Origin: Bosea sp. NBC_00550
GTDB lineage: Bacteria > Pseudomonadota > Alphaproteobacteria > Rhizobiales > Beijerinckiaceae
Length of the DNA: 64,000 nucleotides
Assembly: GCF_026020075.1 (NCBI RefSeq)
Contig: NZ_CP102772.1
Coordinates: 4,926,501 to 4,990,500 of the forward strand
Reading direction: 5' to 3'
Shown here: positions 28,699-37,970 of the stretch, piece by piece
How the letters are laid out: every line of letters starts with the position of its first letter
Position numbering within the stretch: position 1 is the first letter of the stretch
Made by a program: the position numbers and the translations under genes
The notes under the pieces: model-generated
Databases searched by the model: none
Seen by the model: only the letters and a program-made list of their open reading frames with translations
Told to the model about the DNA's origin: nothing

Positions 28699-29604
28699 AT
28701 GGCGATAAATCTCAGGCACGTCGAACTCTTCCGCCACATCATGCGCTTCGGCACGCTGACCCAGGCAGCCGAGATGATGTCCGTTTCGCAGCCCGCCGCC
28801 AGCAAGATGCTGTACCAACTCGAACGCGGCACCGGCATCATCCTTTTCCAGCGGACGAAAGGACGGCTCAAGCCGACGCGGGATGGCGAATTGTATTTCG
28901 CCGAGGTTCAGCGGACCTGGGAAAGCGTCGAGCGTCTCGAGCGGATGACGAAGGACATCCGCGAGCTCCAATTCGGACGTCTCAATCTCGGCGTCATGCC
29001 GATGCTGGCCGGGACGATCGTGCCGCCCTTGCTGACGCGCTTCTGCCGGAAGCACGAAAAGACGGCGGTCAAGCTGCATTCGCGCAGCTCCGATCGCATT
29101 ATCGAATGGGCCATCGCCGGGCAGATCGATCTCGGTATCACCGAGCATTCCACCCCGCATCCGAACGTGATCTGCCGCATGATCGCGCGCATTCCCAATG
29201 CCTGCGTCTTCCCCGACGGCCATCGTCTGGCGAGCCGGGAGAGAATCCGGCCGGAGGACCTCGACGGCGAAAGCTTCGTATCGATCGGGTCGGCCGACCG
29301 CCGCGCAGCAATCGAGAAGGTGTTCGAGCAAGCAGGCATCCTGCCGCGCATGTTCATCGATGCGCCGATGGCCAACGTCGCTTGCGCGATGGTGGCTAGC
29401 GGAGCCGGGATTGCCCTCGTCGACGAGGTCAATGCGCAGCAATTCGTCGGCCGAGGCCTCGTCGTGAGGCCTTTCGCTCCGGAGATCTTTTCGCCCGTCT
29501 GGCATGTGCGCCCCAACAGCCTGATCAGCTCCTCCCTGGCCGAGGCGCTGATGCGGGACATCGAGGACGAATTCGAGCGGCTCGGCTATCGCGTCGATCC
29601 ATGA
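28699..29604 (+). CDS. LysR-family regulator upstream of opine-type operon
   Basis: Regulator of 301 aa; HTH segment FGTLTQAAEMMSVSQPAASKMLYQLE near residues 17-42, effector domain after it. GAGGGG precedes the ATG. It lies in the same direction as, and 204 bases upstream of, the importer operon beginning at 29809, and is similar in architecture to the LysR gene just before it. It is the natural candidate regulator of that operon. Confidence 0.87.
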   Translation: MAINLRHVELFRHIMRFGTLTQAAEMMSVSQPAASKMLYQLERGTGIILFQRTKGRLKPTRDGELYFAEVQRTWESVERLERMTKDIRELQFGRLNLGVMPMLAGTIVPPLLTRFCRKHEKTAVKLHSRSSDRIIEWAIAGQIDLGITEHSTPHPNVICRMIARIPNACVFPDGHRLASRERIRPEDLDGESFVSIGSADRRAAIEKVFEQAGILPRMFIDAPMANVACAMVASGAGIALVDEVNAQQFVGRGLVVRPFAPEIFSPVWHVRPNSLISSSLAEALMRDIEDEFERLGYRVDP

Positions 29605-29706
29605 GGTGCATGGCCGCGGCGCCGGCGGAGATCATAACCTCAGGGAATGAACTGGCAAAATCATATTCTTTGACGCCCTGATTTTGCGTCCATACGCTGA
29701 CCTTCA

Positions 29707-29783
29707 TTGACATAGATCAAATAAACCGACCCGGTTTTGGGCGTGCCGAACAGCATGTCTGGAACACAGGAGATCTATGTCAA
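29707..29783. promoter_or_regulatory. Inverted 12-bp repeat upstream of importer operon
   Basis: TTGACATAGATC at 29707-29718 and its exact reverse complement GATCTATGTCAA at 29772-29783, 53 bases apart, in an AT-rich gap. Each arm is followed by a similar AAATAAAC stretch. Two operator half-sites that could support DNA looping by a LysR tetramer are a plausible reading. Confidence 0.6.
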
Positions 29784-29808
29784 AAATAAACTGAGGGTGT
29801 TGTTCCGG

Positions 29809-30777
29809 ATGCGAATCGCCGTCTTTCTAGCGAGAAGGCTGATCTTTGCGATCTTGCTGATGCTCGGAGTCAGCGCGGCGATCTTCTTCCTGGTCAACGC
29901 CATCGGCAATCCGATCGAGTTGATGATGGCCGAGACGCCGGGCATGACTGGCGAGGTGATCGAGCGGATGAAGGCCTATTACGGGCTCGACCATCCCCCG
30001 CTCACCCGCTACCTGCTCTGGCTCGGGCGGCTGGCGCGCCTCGATTTCGGCACCAGCATCGTCTACAACCAGCCCGTCGGATCGCTGATCCTGACGTGGG
30101 GCTGGGAAACGCTAAAGATCCAGCTACCCGCGATCCTGATCGCTCTCGCTGTCGCAATTCTCTTCGGAATCACGGCCGCGCGCCGCCAGCATTCGCGCTC
30201 GGATTTCGCGGTGATGGGCACCGCGCTGCTCGGCCAATCACTGCCGGCCTTTTTCCTCGGCATCCTGCTGATCTTCGTCTTCTCGTACACGCTCGACTGG
30301 CTGCCTAGCTACGGCGCCTATTCGACGCGAAACCCGCTGTGGGGCAGCCCCGTGTTCGATGCGCTCTGGCACATGGTGCTGCCAGTGGCGATGCTGACAT
30401 TCTTCAACACCGCGACGCTGACGCTGCTGATGCGTTCCAACATGGTGGACGTGTTGAAGAGCGACTTCATCGCGGCAATGCGCGCCAGCGGCATTCCCGA
30501 ACGACGCGTCATCTTCGTTCATGCGCTGCGTGCGGCCTTCATCCCGATGCTGACCTATCTCGGTCTGCTGATCGGCCTGATGCTCGGCACGGCGCCGGTA
30601 ACCGAATCCGTCTTCACCTGGCCCGGGCTCGGCTACCTCTACATCTCGGCGATCCACCAGCTCGACTACCCCGTGATCATGGGCGCGAGCGCGGTCATCG
30701 CCTTCATGCTGATCTGCACGACGCTGCTGACGGACGTCATCTACGTCCTCATCGATCCCCGCATCAGCCTGGAGTGA
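29809..30777 (+). CDS. Opp/Dpp-type ABC transporter permease (DppB-like)
   Basis: Permease of about 322 aa with an N-terminal membrane segment (RLIFAILLMLGVSAAIFFLV), a periplasmic region with KAYYGLDHPPLTRY, an EAA-type loop near DFIAAMRASGIPERRVIFVHALR, and ending in VYVLIDPRI. The start is uncertain: ATG 29809 fits the family, but ATG 29755 and 29737 are in frame. It is the first gene of the plus-strand importer operon. Confidence 0.87.
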   Translation: MRIAVFLARRLIFAILLMLGVSAAIFFLVNAIGNPIELMMAETPGMTGEVIERMKAYYGLDHPPLTRYLLWLGRLARLDFGTSIVYNQPVGSLILTWGWETLKIQLPAILIALAVAILFGITAARRQHSRSDFAVMGTALLGQSLPAFFLGILLIFVFSYTLDWLPSYGAYSTRNPLWGSPVFDALWHMVLPVAMLTFFNTATLTLLMRSNMVDVLKSDFIAAMRASGIPERRVIFVHALRAAFIPMLTYLGLLIGLMLGTAPVTESVFTWPGLGYLYISAIHQLDYPVIMGASAVIAFMLICTTLLTDVIYVLIDPRISLE

Positions 30778-30782
30778 GCTGC

Positions 30783-31727
30783 GTGACCGACCAGACGATC
30801 ACGAGTCAGCCGCCTGTCGCGAAGTGCATCGCCAAGCCGGCCAAGGGCATCTGGCGACAGGGTTGGCAGCGCTTCAGCAGAAGTCGCACCGGCATGCTGG
30901 GGCTGGTTCTCGTGATGCTTGTCATCGCAACCGCCGTCGTCGGCCCGTTCCTCGCACCCTTCGATCCGCAGGACCAGAGCCCGATGATCGACCCCGGCGC
31001 CAAGGCACCGCCCAGCTGGACGCATCTGCTCGGGACCGATCGCATGGGCTACGATGTGCTGAGCCGCCTGATCTACGGCGCCCCGACAGCTCTCGCGGTC
31101 GGCCTCGGCGCCATGTCGATCGCCTCATTGATCGGCGTGCTGGTTGGTGGATTCGCCGGCTATCGTGGGGGCACGACGGATGAAGTGCTGATGCGCTTCA
31201 CCGACTTCTTCCTGGTCATCCCGGTCTTCGTGGTCATTCTTGCGGTGGTGCGGCTGCTCGGGGTCACGGTCGTCAACACGCCGCTCGAGAGCGTGCCCTA
31301 TCTCAACCTGAGCGTGATCATCCTGCTGATCGGCGTCTTTTCCTGGGCGCCGATCGCACGGATGACCCGCGCGGAATTCCTGCGGCTCAAGAACCAGGAG
31401 TTCGTCGAGGCGGCGCGATGCATCGGCGCGACATCCGGTGACATCCTGTTCCGCCATATCCTGCCCAATGCCTTGCCTTCGCTTGTCGTCATCATCGCGC
31501 TTGGCATCGGCGGCGCCGTGCTGTCGGAGGCGATGATCGGCTTCCTCGGCTTCGGGGATCCGGCCGCCGTGAGCTGGGGCCAGCTTCTCTACTTCAACTA
31601 CGAGGCTTTGAAGGTCGCGCCCTGGGCCTCGCTCAGCCCCGGTGCGGCGATCTTCCTCACCGTTCTCGGATTCAATCTCCTGGCTGACGGCCTGACCGAC
31701 GCCTTCAACCCGCGGGCGAAAAGCTGA
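30783..31727 (+). CDS. Opp/Dpp-type ABC transporter permease (DppC-like)
   Basis: Permease of 314 aa with HLLGTDRMGYDVLSRLIYG and an EAA-type loop (QEFVEAARCIGATSGDILFRH). A GTG start at 30783 behind GGAG is chosen, because the first in-frame ATG falls inside the first membrane segment. It starts 5 bases after the preceding permease gene and ends on the TGATG shared with the ATPase gene. Confidence 0.88.
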   Translation: MTDQTITSQPPVAKCIAKPAKGIWRQGWQRFSRSRTGMLGLVLVMLVIATAVVGPFLAPFDPQDQSPMIDPGAKAPPSWTHLLGTDRMGYDVLSRLIYGAPTALAVGLGAMSIASLIGVLVGGFAGYRGGTTDEVLMRFTDFFLVIPVFVVILAVVRLLGVTVVNTPLESVPYLNLSVIILLIGVFSWAPIARMTRAEFLRLKNQEFVEAARCIGATSGDILFRHILPNALPSLVVIIALGIGGAVLSEAMIGFLGFGDPAAVSWGQLLYFNYEALKVAPWASLSPGAAIFLTVLGFNLLADGLTDAFNPRAKS

Positions 31728-32809
31728 TGACGAGCCTCGCTGCCGAAAGACAGGCTGAAGCCGCTTCGCCGGGACGGTCCGAAGCTGCAAAAACACCGGC
31801 GCCGGTGCTCGTCTCCGTCGAAAACCTGCGTATCCAGTTCCCGCCCTGGAGCGCGCCGGTGCGGATCGTCGACGACGTCAGCTACCAGGTTCGTGCCGGC
31901 GAAACGATGGGCATCGTCGGCGAGTCCGGCAGCGGCAAGACGCTCTCCAGCCTGGCGATTCTCAACCTGCTTCCGCCTCCAGGGCGGATCGCGGGCGGGC
32001 GCATCGTCTTCGAAGGCGAGGATCTGGCGGCCAAGTCGCAGCGAGAGATGCAGAAGCTGCGTGGCCGGCGCCTGGCCATGATCTTCCAGAACCCCGGCTA
32101 TTCGCTCAACCCGCTGTTGACGGTCGGCGCCCAGCTCGCGGAGATCTTGAAGGTCCACGAAAAGCTGCCGCGTGCTGTTGCACTCCAACGGGTAGAGGAG
32201 CTGTTCCGCCTCGTCGGAATCACCGATCCGGGCCCGCGCCTGTCGCAATATCCGCACGAGATGAGCGGAGGCATGAAGCAGCGGGTCTGCATCGCACGTG
32301 CGCTGCTGTGCAATCCGGCTCTGGTGTTGGCCGACGAGCCGACGACCGCCCTCGACGTCACCATCCAGGCGCAGATCCTCGATCTGCTCGAGGAGCTGAA
32401 GCAGCGCCTGGGCATGTCGATGATCTTCGTCACGCACGACATGGGCGTGGTCGCGCGCATCGCCGATCACATCACCGTGATGTATGCGGGGCAGGTCTGC
32501 GAGACCGGCGACAAGCACGCCGTTTTCGCCCGCCCGTCCCACCCCTATACGCAGGCCTTGCTCGCCTCGACGCCGCGGATCGACAAGCGCTACGCCATCG
32601 ACGCCGCGGGGCGCCGCGAAAGGCTACCGACAGTCGGCCTCGCTGCGACTCCGGGGCAAACGCTCAGCGGCGGCTGCCGTTTCGCCGGTCGCTGCCCGGA
32701 AGCGATGCCGGAATGCTCCCGTCTCGTGCCACAGGCCGCGGCGATCGAGTCCGGCCGCGTCGTCCACTGCCTGAAGCGCGGCAGCACGGGGGTGCCCGGC
32801 CATGGTTGA
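31727..32809 (+). CDS. Opp/Dpp-type ABC transporter ATPase (DppD-like)
   Basis: ATPase of 360 aa: Walker A GESGSGKT, signature MSGGMKQR, Walker B LVLADEP, switch His in FVTHDMG, and the OppD-type extension SGGCRFAGRCPEAMPEC with cysteines. Its stop overlaps the next ATPase start by 8 bases. It forms a heterodimer with that partner. Confidence 0.9.
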   Translation: MTSLAAERQAEAASPGRSEAAKTPAPVLVSVENLRIQFPPWSAPVRIVDDVSYQVRAGETMGIVGESGSGKTLSSLAILNLLPPPGRIAGGRIVFEGEDLAAKSQREMQKLRGRRLAMIFQNPGYSLNPLLTVGAQLAEILKVHEKLPRAVALQRVEELFRLVGITDPGPRLSQYPHEMSGGMKQRVCIARALLCNPALVLADEPTTALDVTIQAQILDLLEELKQRLGMSMIFVTHDMGVVARIADHITVMYAGQVCETGDKHAVFARPSHPYTQALLASTPRIDKRYAIDAAGRRERLPTVGLAATPGQTLSGGCRFAGRCPEAMPECSRLVPQAAAIESGRVVHCLKRGSTGVPGHG

Positions 32810-33836
32810 GACCTTGATCGAACCGATGGCCGAAGCGCGTCAGCGGGTCGCGCAAAAGCCGCTTCTCAGCGTCGACGGGCTGGTGAAAAGCTACCCGCTG
32901 CATCGGCGAGGGCTCTTCCGCCAGAAGGTCACGGGCGAGATTCGTGCCGTCAACGACATCAGCTTCGACCTCGGCATCGGCGAGACGCTGAGCATCGTCG
33001 GTGAGAGCGGTTGCGGCAAGACGACGGCCGCACGCTCGATCCTGCATCTGGTCGCGCCGACATCCGGGTCGATCCGTCTCGGCGACACCGATGTATGCGA
33101 GACGTTCGGCCGGGATCGCCGGCCTGATGTCCTCGCGCTACGCCGGCAGATGCAATATGTTTTCCAGGATCCCTATCTCTCGCTCAATCCGCGCTGGAGC
33201 GTCCGGCAGATTCTCTCCGAGCCGCTGCGGGTCCATAGCCTTCTGCCGCAGTCGCAATGGGAGAGCGCGGTCGACGCCCTGCTGGAGCGCGTCGGCCTTC
33301 CGGCTGAGCATGCCGACCGCTATCCGCACGAATTTTCCGGCGGCCAGCGCCAGCGCATCGGCATCGCCCGCGCACTGGCGGTCGAGCCGCGTCTATTGAT
33401 CTGCGACGAACCGGTTTCCTCGCTCGATGTCTCGGTGCGTGCCCAGATCCTCAACCTTCTGGCCGAACTGCAGGAGGAGCTGAAGCTCTCCTATCTCTAC
33501 ATCTCTCACGATCTGAGCTCGGTACGCTTCCTGAGCAACCGCATTGCCGTGATGTATCTCGGCAATCTGGTCGAGGTCGGAGACGTCGACGAGATCTTCG
33601 CGCGTCCGCGCCATCACTATACCGCTGCCCTCATCTCGGCGATCCCGGTGCCGGATCCGGTACGGCAGAAGCCACGCGACGCGATCAGCGGCGAAATCCC
33701 CAGTGTCGTGAAACGCCCGCCCGGCTGCGTCTTCCATACCCGCTGCCCGGCTGCCTTGCCGGTCTGCTCCCAGCAGGTTCCGCCGCTGTCCGCGCCGGAC
33801 GGCACCCACGCCTTTGCTTGCCACAATCCGCGCTGA
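32802..33836 (+). CDS. Opp/Dpp-type ABC transporter ATPase (DppF-like)
   Basis: ATPase of 344 aa: Walker A GESGCGKTT, signature FSGGQRQR, Walker B LLICDEP, switch His in YISHDLS, and the terminal PPGCVFHTRCPAA extension. The start overlaps the preceding ATPase gene. It completes the importer together with the binding protein encoded after the next gene. Confidence 0.9.
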   Translation: MVETLIEPMAEARQRVAQKPLLSVDGLVKSYPLHRRGLFRQKVTGEIRAVNDISFDLGIGETLSIVGESGCGKTTAARSILHLVAPTSGSIRLGDTDVCETFGRDRRPDVLALRRQMQYVFQDPYLSLNPRWSVRQILSEPLRVHSLLPQSQWESAVDALLERVGLPAEHADRYPHEFSGGQRQRIGIARALAVEPRLLICDEPVSSLDVSVRAQILNLLAELQEELKLSYLYISHDLSSVRFLSNRIAVMYLGNLVEVGDVDEIFARPRHHYTAALISAIPVPDPVRQKPRDAISGEIPSVVKRPPGCVFHTRCPAALPVCSQQVPPLSAPDGTHAFACHNPR

Positions 33837-33861
33837 ACGCGGACCACCACAGGACCATGCC

Positions 33862-34974
33862 ATGATGAACGTCATCGTCGTCGGAGCCGGAATCGTCGGC
33901 AGCTCGGTTGCCTATCGCATCGCGCAAGGCGGCGCGAAGGTCACGGTGCTGGAGGCTGACCGCATCGGCGGCGGTACCTCCGGCGTCAGCTTCGCCTGGA
34001 CGAATTCCAACAATAAGACGCCGCGTCCCTATCACGACCTCAACGTCGCCGGCATGCGTGCCCATGCCGCGCTGAAGGAGGAATTCGGTGCGACGCCGTG
34101 GTTCCATCAGAGCGGCAGTCTCGAATGGCGCGTCGATCCGGCAGATGTCGCGGCGCAAGCCGAAAAGGTCGTGCGGCTGCTCGAATGGGGCTACGACGTC
34201 CAGATTATCGACAAGAAGCGGCTCGGCGAGCTGGAGCCCGAGATTGCGCTGGACGCTGTCCCTGATGCCGCGCAGATCGTCTTCTGCCCTGAGGAGGGCT
34301 GGGTCGACCCGGTTCTCTATGCCGGCACGATGCTGCGAGCCGCACGCCAGCGCTACGGCGCCGCCATCAGGACAGGGGTCAGGATTACCGGCCTGGAGAC
34401 GCGCAACGGCCGTGTGATCGGCGCGCGAGACGATAGCGGCGCGCTCCATGAAGCCGATCTGGTCATCAACTGCACCGGGCGCTGGTCGAACGAGACGGTC
34501 AGCCAGACCGTGCCGAACATTCCGCTGGCGCCCACGGTCGGTTTCCTGGTCTTCACCCCGCCGGTCGGCGTCGAGCTGCGGCGGCCGTTCCATGCCCCCG
34601 ATGTCGATGTTCGTCCGGACGGCGCCGGCCGGCTGATGGTGCGCAAGGACTCGCTCGACGACCGCTTCGCGGCGCTCGAAAGCCGCACGCCGGACTGCGA
34701 GGAGGCCCGGATCGCCATGGAAAGCGCCGCTGAAATCCTGCCGGGCCTGAAAGGCGTCAAGGCAGAGGCGGTGCGGACGACGGTGCGGCCGATTCCGGCA
34801 GACGGGCTCTCGACCGTCGGGCCGGCGCGCGGTGTCGATGGCTATTACGTGGTCGTGACCCATAGCGGCGTCACGCTTTCGCCCTTCCTAGCGCAGGCCG
34901 TGGCGGACGAGGTGCTGCACGGGCGCCAGAGAGCCGAACTCGACCAGTTCCGCCCGGCGCGCTTCCAGGCCTGA
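33862..34974 (+). CDS. DAO-type FAD-dependent oxidoreductase (copy 1)
   Basis: Flavoprotein of 370 aa with the FAD motif VIVVGAGIVGSSVAYRIA and a C-terminal THSGVTLSP FAD-binding signature. It is a close paralog of the protein encoded at 37971-39074; both share GGGTSG-SFAWTNS-NK and NIPLAPTVGFLVFTPP. No signal peptide. The operon setting with an importer and an opine-dehydrogenase-like enzyme suggests oxidative cleavage of an imported secondary amine, imino acid or D-amino acid. ATG 33862 or 33865 may be used. Confidence 0.84.
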   Translation: MMNVIVVGAGIVGSSVAYRIAQGGAKVTVLEADRIGGGTSGVSFAWTNSNNKTPRPYHDLNVAGMRAHAALKEEFGATPWFHQSGSLEWRVDPADVAAQAEKVVRLLEWGYDVQIIDKKRLGELEPEIALDAVPDAAQIVFCPEEGWVDPVLYAGTMLRAARQRYGAAIRTGVRITGLETRNGRVIGARDDSGALHEADLVINCTGRWSNETVSQTVPNIPLAPTVGFLVFTPPVGVELRRPFHAPDVDVRPDGAGRLMVRKDSLDDRFAALESRTPDCEEARIAMESAAEILPGLKGVKAEAVRTTVRPIPADGLSTVGPARGVDGYYVVVTHSGVTLSPFLAQAVADEVLHGRQRAELDQFRPARFQA

Positions 34975-35021
34975 AGACACCGGGGCTCCGGTTTCCAATC
35001 ACACAAAAGAAGGGGAAAGCG

Positions 35022-36764
35022 ATGACTGAGAAATCGACGCGACGTGATGTTCTCAAATGGACCGGGGCCGGAGCGGCGGCGCTCGCGGCTGGCGGGCTGC
35101 CGGAGCCTGCCTTGGCCAAGCCGCCCTTCTTCAAGCTCTATCTGATGATCTTCAACAACCTGCAGTCGCGCATGATCTGGACCGACCTGATCGGCAAGCA
35201 GTTTGCGCGGCTCGGCATCGACGTCAACGCCAGCTACCAGCCTCCTTCCGTCGTGATCGCCAGGCGCGCAAACGACAGCGGCAAGACCCATGTCGAAGGC
35301 GGCTTCGACATGTATTCCGAGAGAATCTACTATAGTGGCTTGTCCCCGAGCCCCGAAACGCTGTTTCACAGCAAGAACATTCCGCCCAACGGACAGAATT
35401 ATTATCGCGTCGCGGACAAGCAGATCGACGAGTCGATTGAGAGATATTCTCGCGCCGTGACGGCGGAAGACCGCAAGGCGGCGATGAATGCGTTCGTGAA
35501 GCGCTGGTACGAGATCGAGCCGCTCCATATGGTCTTCTATCCGGAGGAGGTGATCATCACCAACCCCAAGCTGAAGGGCCTGGAATCGACGACCTACAAC
35601 CCGGTCTTCTATCCGCGCCCCGAGGACTGGACGATCGAGGGCGCCACCGGCGACGTCACCGCCACTTTCGCATCCTGGCAGCCGCCGAGCCAGCTCATCC
35701 CGATGTATGGCAGCGGCTACAACGAGGCCAACATCTTCGGCCCCGCCTACAACGCGCTGATGGAATACGACAGCTGGGCCAACAAGAAGCTGGTTCCGGC
35801 ACTGGCGGAATCGGTCAAGGGCTCGGAAGACGGCAAGACCTGGGTGCTGAGCCTGCGCAAGGGCGTGAAGTGGCATTCCGGCGAGGAGTTCACGGCCGAA
35901 GACGTGAAGTTCACCTGGGATACCATCATCGATAAGGCCTATGCGAGCCTGTTCCAGGCGCCGCTCAGCACGGTGATGGGCTCGTCGGACGCATACAAGA
36001 TCACCGGCACCCACGAGATCACGGTCACGCTGCCGCAGCCGAACGCGATGTTCCTCGACTTCCTGATGCCGGTCATCGCGATCATGCCGAAGCATGCCTA
36101 CAAGGGCCTGAAGCCGGAGGAGCTGCGTGGCCATGTAATCAGCACCTGGCTGGGCACCTTCCCGGTTAAGACCTCAGACGGCAAGGTCTTCGAAGCCAAA
36201 GGCGCCGTCGGCACCGGGCCGTGGATCCCGCAGGGTTTCGATCCTTCCCGCAAGGCCTACAAATACAGCAGGAACGAGAACTACTGGAAAAAGACCGAAG
36301 GCAACGTCAAGACCTTCTATGTCGTCAACATCCAGGGTGCGGATGCCCTGCTCAGCGCCATCAAATCCGGCGCCATCGATGCTCACGACCCGATGTATGA
36401 CGTCGGCGGCCTGCTCGACACGGTCGATGCGTCCTGGGGCAAGGTCAATCGCTTCGACTCGTTCAAGTGGATGCAGACCTGCCTCAACATGGACCATCCG
36501 GTGTTCGGAACCGGTGTGGAGACGCCGCTCGGCAAGCAGGATCCCAGCCGCGCTGCCGAGGCCGCCGTGTATGTCCGCAAGGCGATGAGCCACATGATCC
36601 CGCGCGAGCAGATCATCAAGAACGTGGTCTCGGGGTTCGGCAAACCAGGCACGGTGCCAATGCCCTTCACCTCCGAATACTACGATCATGATGCGCTGAA
36701 GCCGATCTCCTACGACTTCAACCTGGCCAAGCAGTATATGGAAAAGGCCGGCTACAAGTATTGA
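35022..36764 (+). CDS. Solute-binding protein with circularly permuted lobe order
   Basis: Family 5-type binding protein, 580 aa. A Tat-type signal (TRRDVLKW, cleavage near ALA-K33) is followed by residues about 33-206, which resemble the C-terminal lobe of this family (adaptor helix MIWTDLIGKQFARLGIDV, then ADKQIDESIERYS...RWYEIEPLHMVFYP). Residues about 208-580 then carry what is normally the N-terminal part (LVPALAESVKGSEDGKTWVLSLRKGVKWHSG), and the protein ends at LAKQYMEKAGYKY, where the canonical second lobe would begin. AAAGAAGGGGAAAG precedes the ATG. It is the binding protein of this operon's importer; the ligand is unknown. Confidence 0.82.
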   Translation: MTEKSTRRDVLKWTGAGAAALAAGGLPEPALAKPPFFKLYLMIFNNLQSRMIWTDLIGKQFARLGIDVNASYQPPSVVIARRANDSGKTHVEGGFDMYSERIYYSGLSPSPETLFHSKNIPPNGQNYYRVADKQIDESIERYSRAVTAEDRKAAMNAFVKRWYEIEPLHMVFYPEEVIITNPKLKGLESTTYNPVFYPRPEDWTIEGATGDVTATFASWQPPSQLIPMYGSGYNEANIFGPAYNALMEYDSWANKKLVPALAESVKGSEDGKTWVLSLRKGVKWHSGEEFTAEDVKFTWDTIIDKAYASLFQAPLSTVMGSSDAYKITGTHEITVTLPQPNAMFLDFLMPVIAIMPKHAYKGLKPEELRGHVISTWLGTFPVKTSDGKVFEAKGAVGTGPWIPQGFDPSRKAYKYSRNENYWKKTEGNVKTFYVVNIQGADALLSAIKSGAIDAHDPMYDVGGLLDTVDASWGKVNRFDSFKWMQTCLNMDHPVFGTGVETPLGKQDPSRAAEAAVYVRKAMSHMIPREQIIKNVVSGFGKPGTVPMPFTSEYYDHDALKPISYDFNLAKQYMEKAGYKY

Positions 36765-36846
36765 CGCCAGCGGCGTCCAGCAGGCAGGCCGGACATTGAT
36801 GCCCGGCCTGCCCCGAAACCACCAACAACTCCCAAGGATCAGGACG

Positions 36847-37935
36847 ATGCGTGTCGCAGTGCTCGGTGCGGGCTCGATTGCCTATGGCAATGCCGCTCTT
36901 CTTTCTTCTCTCGGCCACGAGCCGGTTCTGTGGTCGCCGTCCGGCAAGAGCGGCCAGAGCATCGCCAAGGGCGAAGCGCTGACCGCGACGGGCAGCCTGT
37001 CCGGCAGCTTCAAGGTCGCCATGGCCGCGAGCGCGGCCGAGGCTGTAGCCGGTGCCGGCGCCGTGCTCTTCGCCCTGCCGGCGAACGGCCACCGCAAGGC
37101 CATGGACGCCGCGGCCGCCCATCTCGTCTCCGGGCAGGTCGTCATCATCAGCTCCCATACGTCGTTCAGCGGTCTCTACATAGCGCGCAGGATCGCCGAG
37201 CGCGGCCTGGACGTACCCGTCGTCGTCTGGGGAACGACCGTGACCGCGGGCCGCAGAACCGGCGATGCCAGCGTCAACGTTTCGACGATCCGCTCGAAGG
37301 TCGACATCGCCACAATCCCCGTCTCGGCTTCCGAGCGCGGCATGAAAACCTGCCAGGAGCTGTTCGGCGATCGTTTCGTCCAACGCGACGACGCGCTTGC
37401 GATCTCGCTGTCGAATCTCAATCCGCAGAACCATCTCGGCATCGCGTTGTGCAACTTCACGCGCATGGAGCATGGCGAGACCTGGGGCCAGAACGAAAAC
37501 AACACCGATTCCGTCGGCCGCCTCCTCGAAGCCCTCGACGCTGAGCGCCTCGCGATTGCGGAGGCCGCAGGCTACAAGGTGCGCACCATTCGCGAGCACT
37601 ATAACCTCTCCTTCCATGTCGAGCCCGGCCCCGTGGGCGAGATGGCCCGTCAGCTTGCCGCGCGCGGCAATGGCGGCAACGGGCCCAGCAACATCGATAC
37701 GCGCTATGTCCTGGAAGACGCACCCTTCGGCCTGCATCCGACAGTCCTTCTCGGCAAGATGGCTGGCCGCCCCGCGACGCTGCATCAAGCCGGCGTCGAC
37801 ATCTTCTCGGCGCTCTACGGCAGGGATTTCGCGGCGGAGAACGACCTGCTCGCCGATATCGGCCTGGAAGACATGTCGCTGGGCGATCTGAAATCGCTTG
37901 TCCGCGATGGCTGGACCAGCAAGCGCGCGGCCTGA
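36847..37935 (+). CDS. Opine/octopine dehydrogenase-like NAD(P) enzyme
   Basis: Protein of 362 aa with an N-terminal Rossmann domain (VAVLGAGSIAYGNAALL, residues about 3-19) and a C-terminal octopine/nopaline-dehydrogenase-type helical domain. NPQNH (about 192-196) places a His where opine dehydrogenases have their catalytic His. Such enzymes reductively condense amino acids with keto acids, or run the reverse. In an importer operon it probably works on an imported opine-like secondary amine. The ATG at 36847 starts the Rossmann motif; 17 further codons upstream are open but not family-like. Confidence 0.8.
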   Translation: MRVAVLGAGSIAYGNAALLSSLGHEPVLWSPSGKSGQSIAKGEALTATGSLSGSFKVAMAASAAEAVAGAGAVLFALPANGHRKAMDAAAAHLVSGQVVIISSHTSFSGLYIARRIAERGLDVPVVVWGTTVTAGRRTGDASVNVSTIRSKVDIATIPVSASERGMKTCQELFGDRFVQRDDALAISLSNLNPQNHLGIALCNFTRMEHGETWGQNENNTDSVGRLLEALDAERLAIAEAAGYKVRTIREHYNLSFHVEPGPVGEMARQLAARGNGGNGPSNIDTRYVLEDAPFGLHPTVLLGKMAGRPATLHQAGVDIFSALYGRDFAAENDLLADIGLEDMSLGDLKSLVRDGWTSKRAA

Positions 37936-37970
37936 GGGCCGACCGCGGCATTCTTGAACGGATAGGGATC

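Noticed and set aside
28407..29399. Plus-strand open frame of 330 codons bridging the two LysR genes
   Set aside because: It is out of frame with both LysR genes and contains no motif; the LysR frames explain the coding signal.
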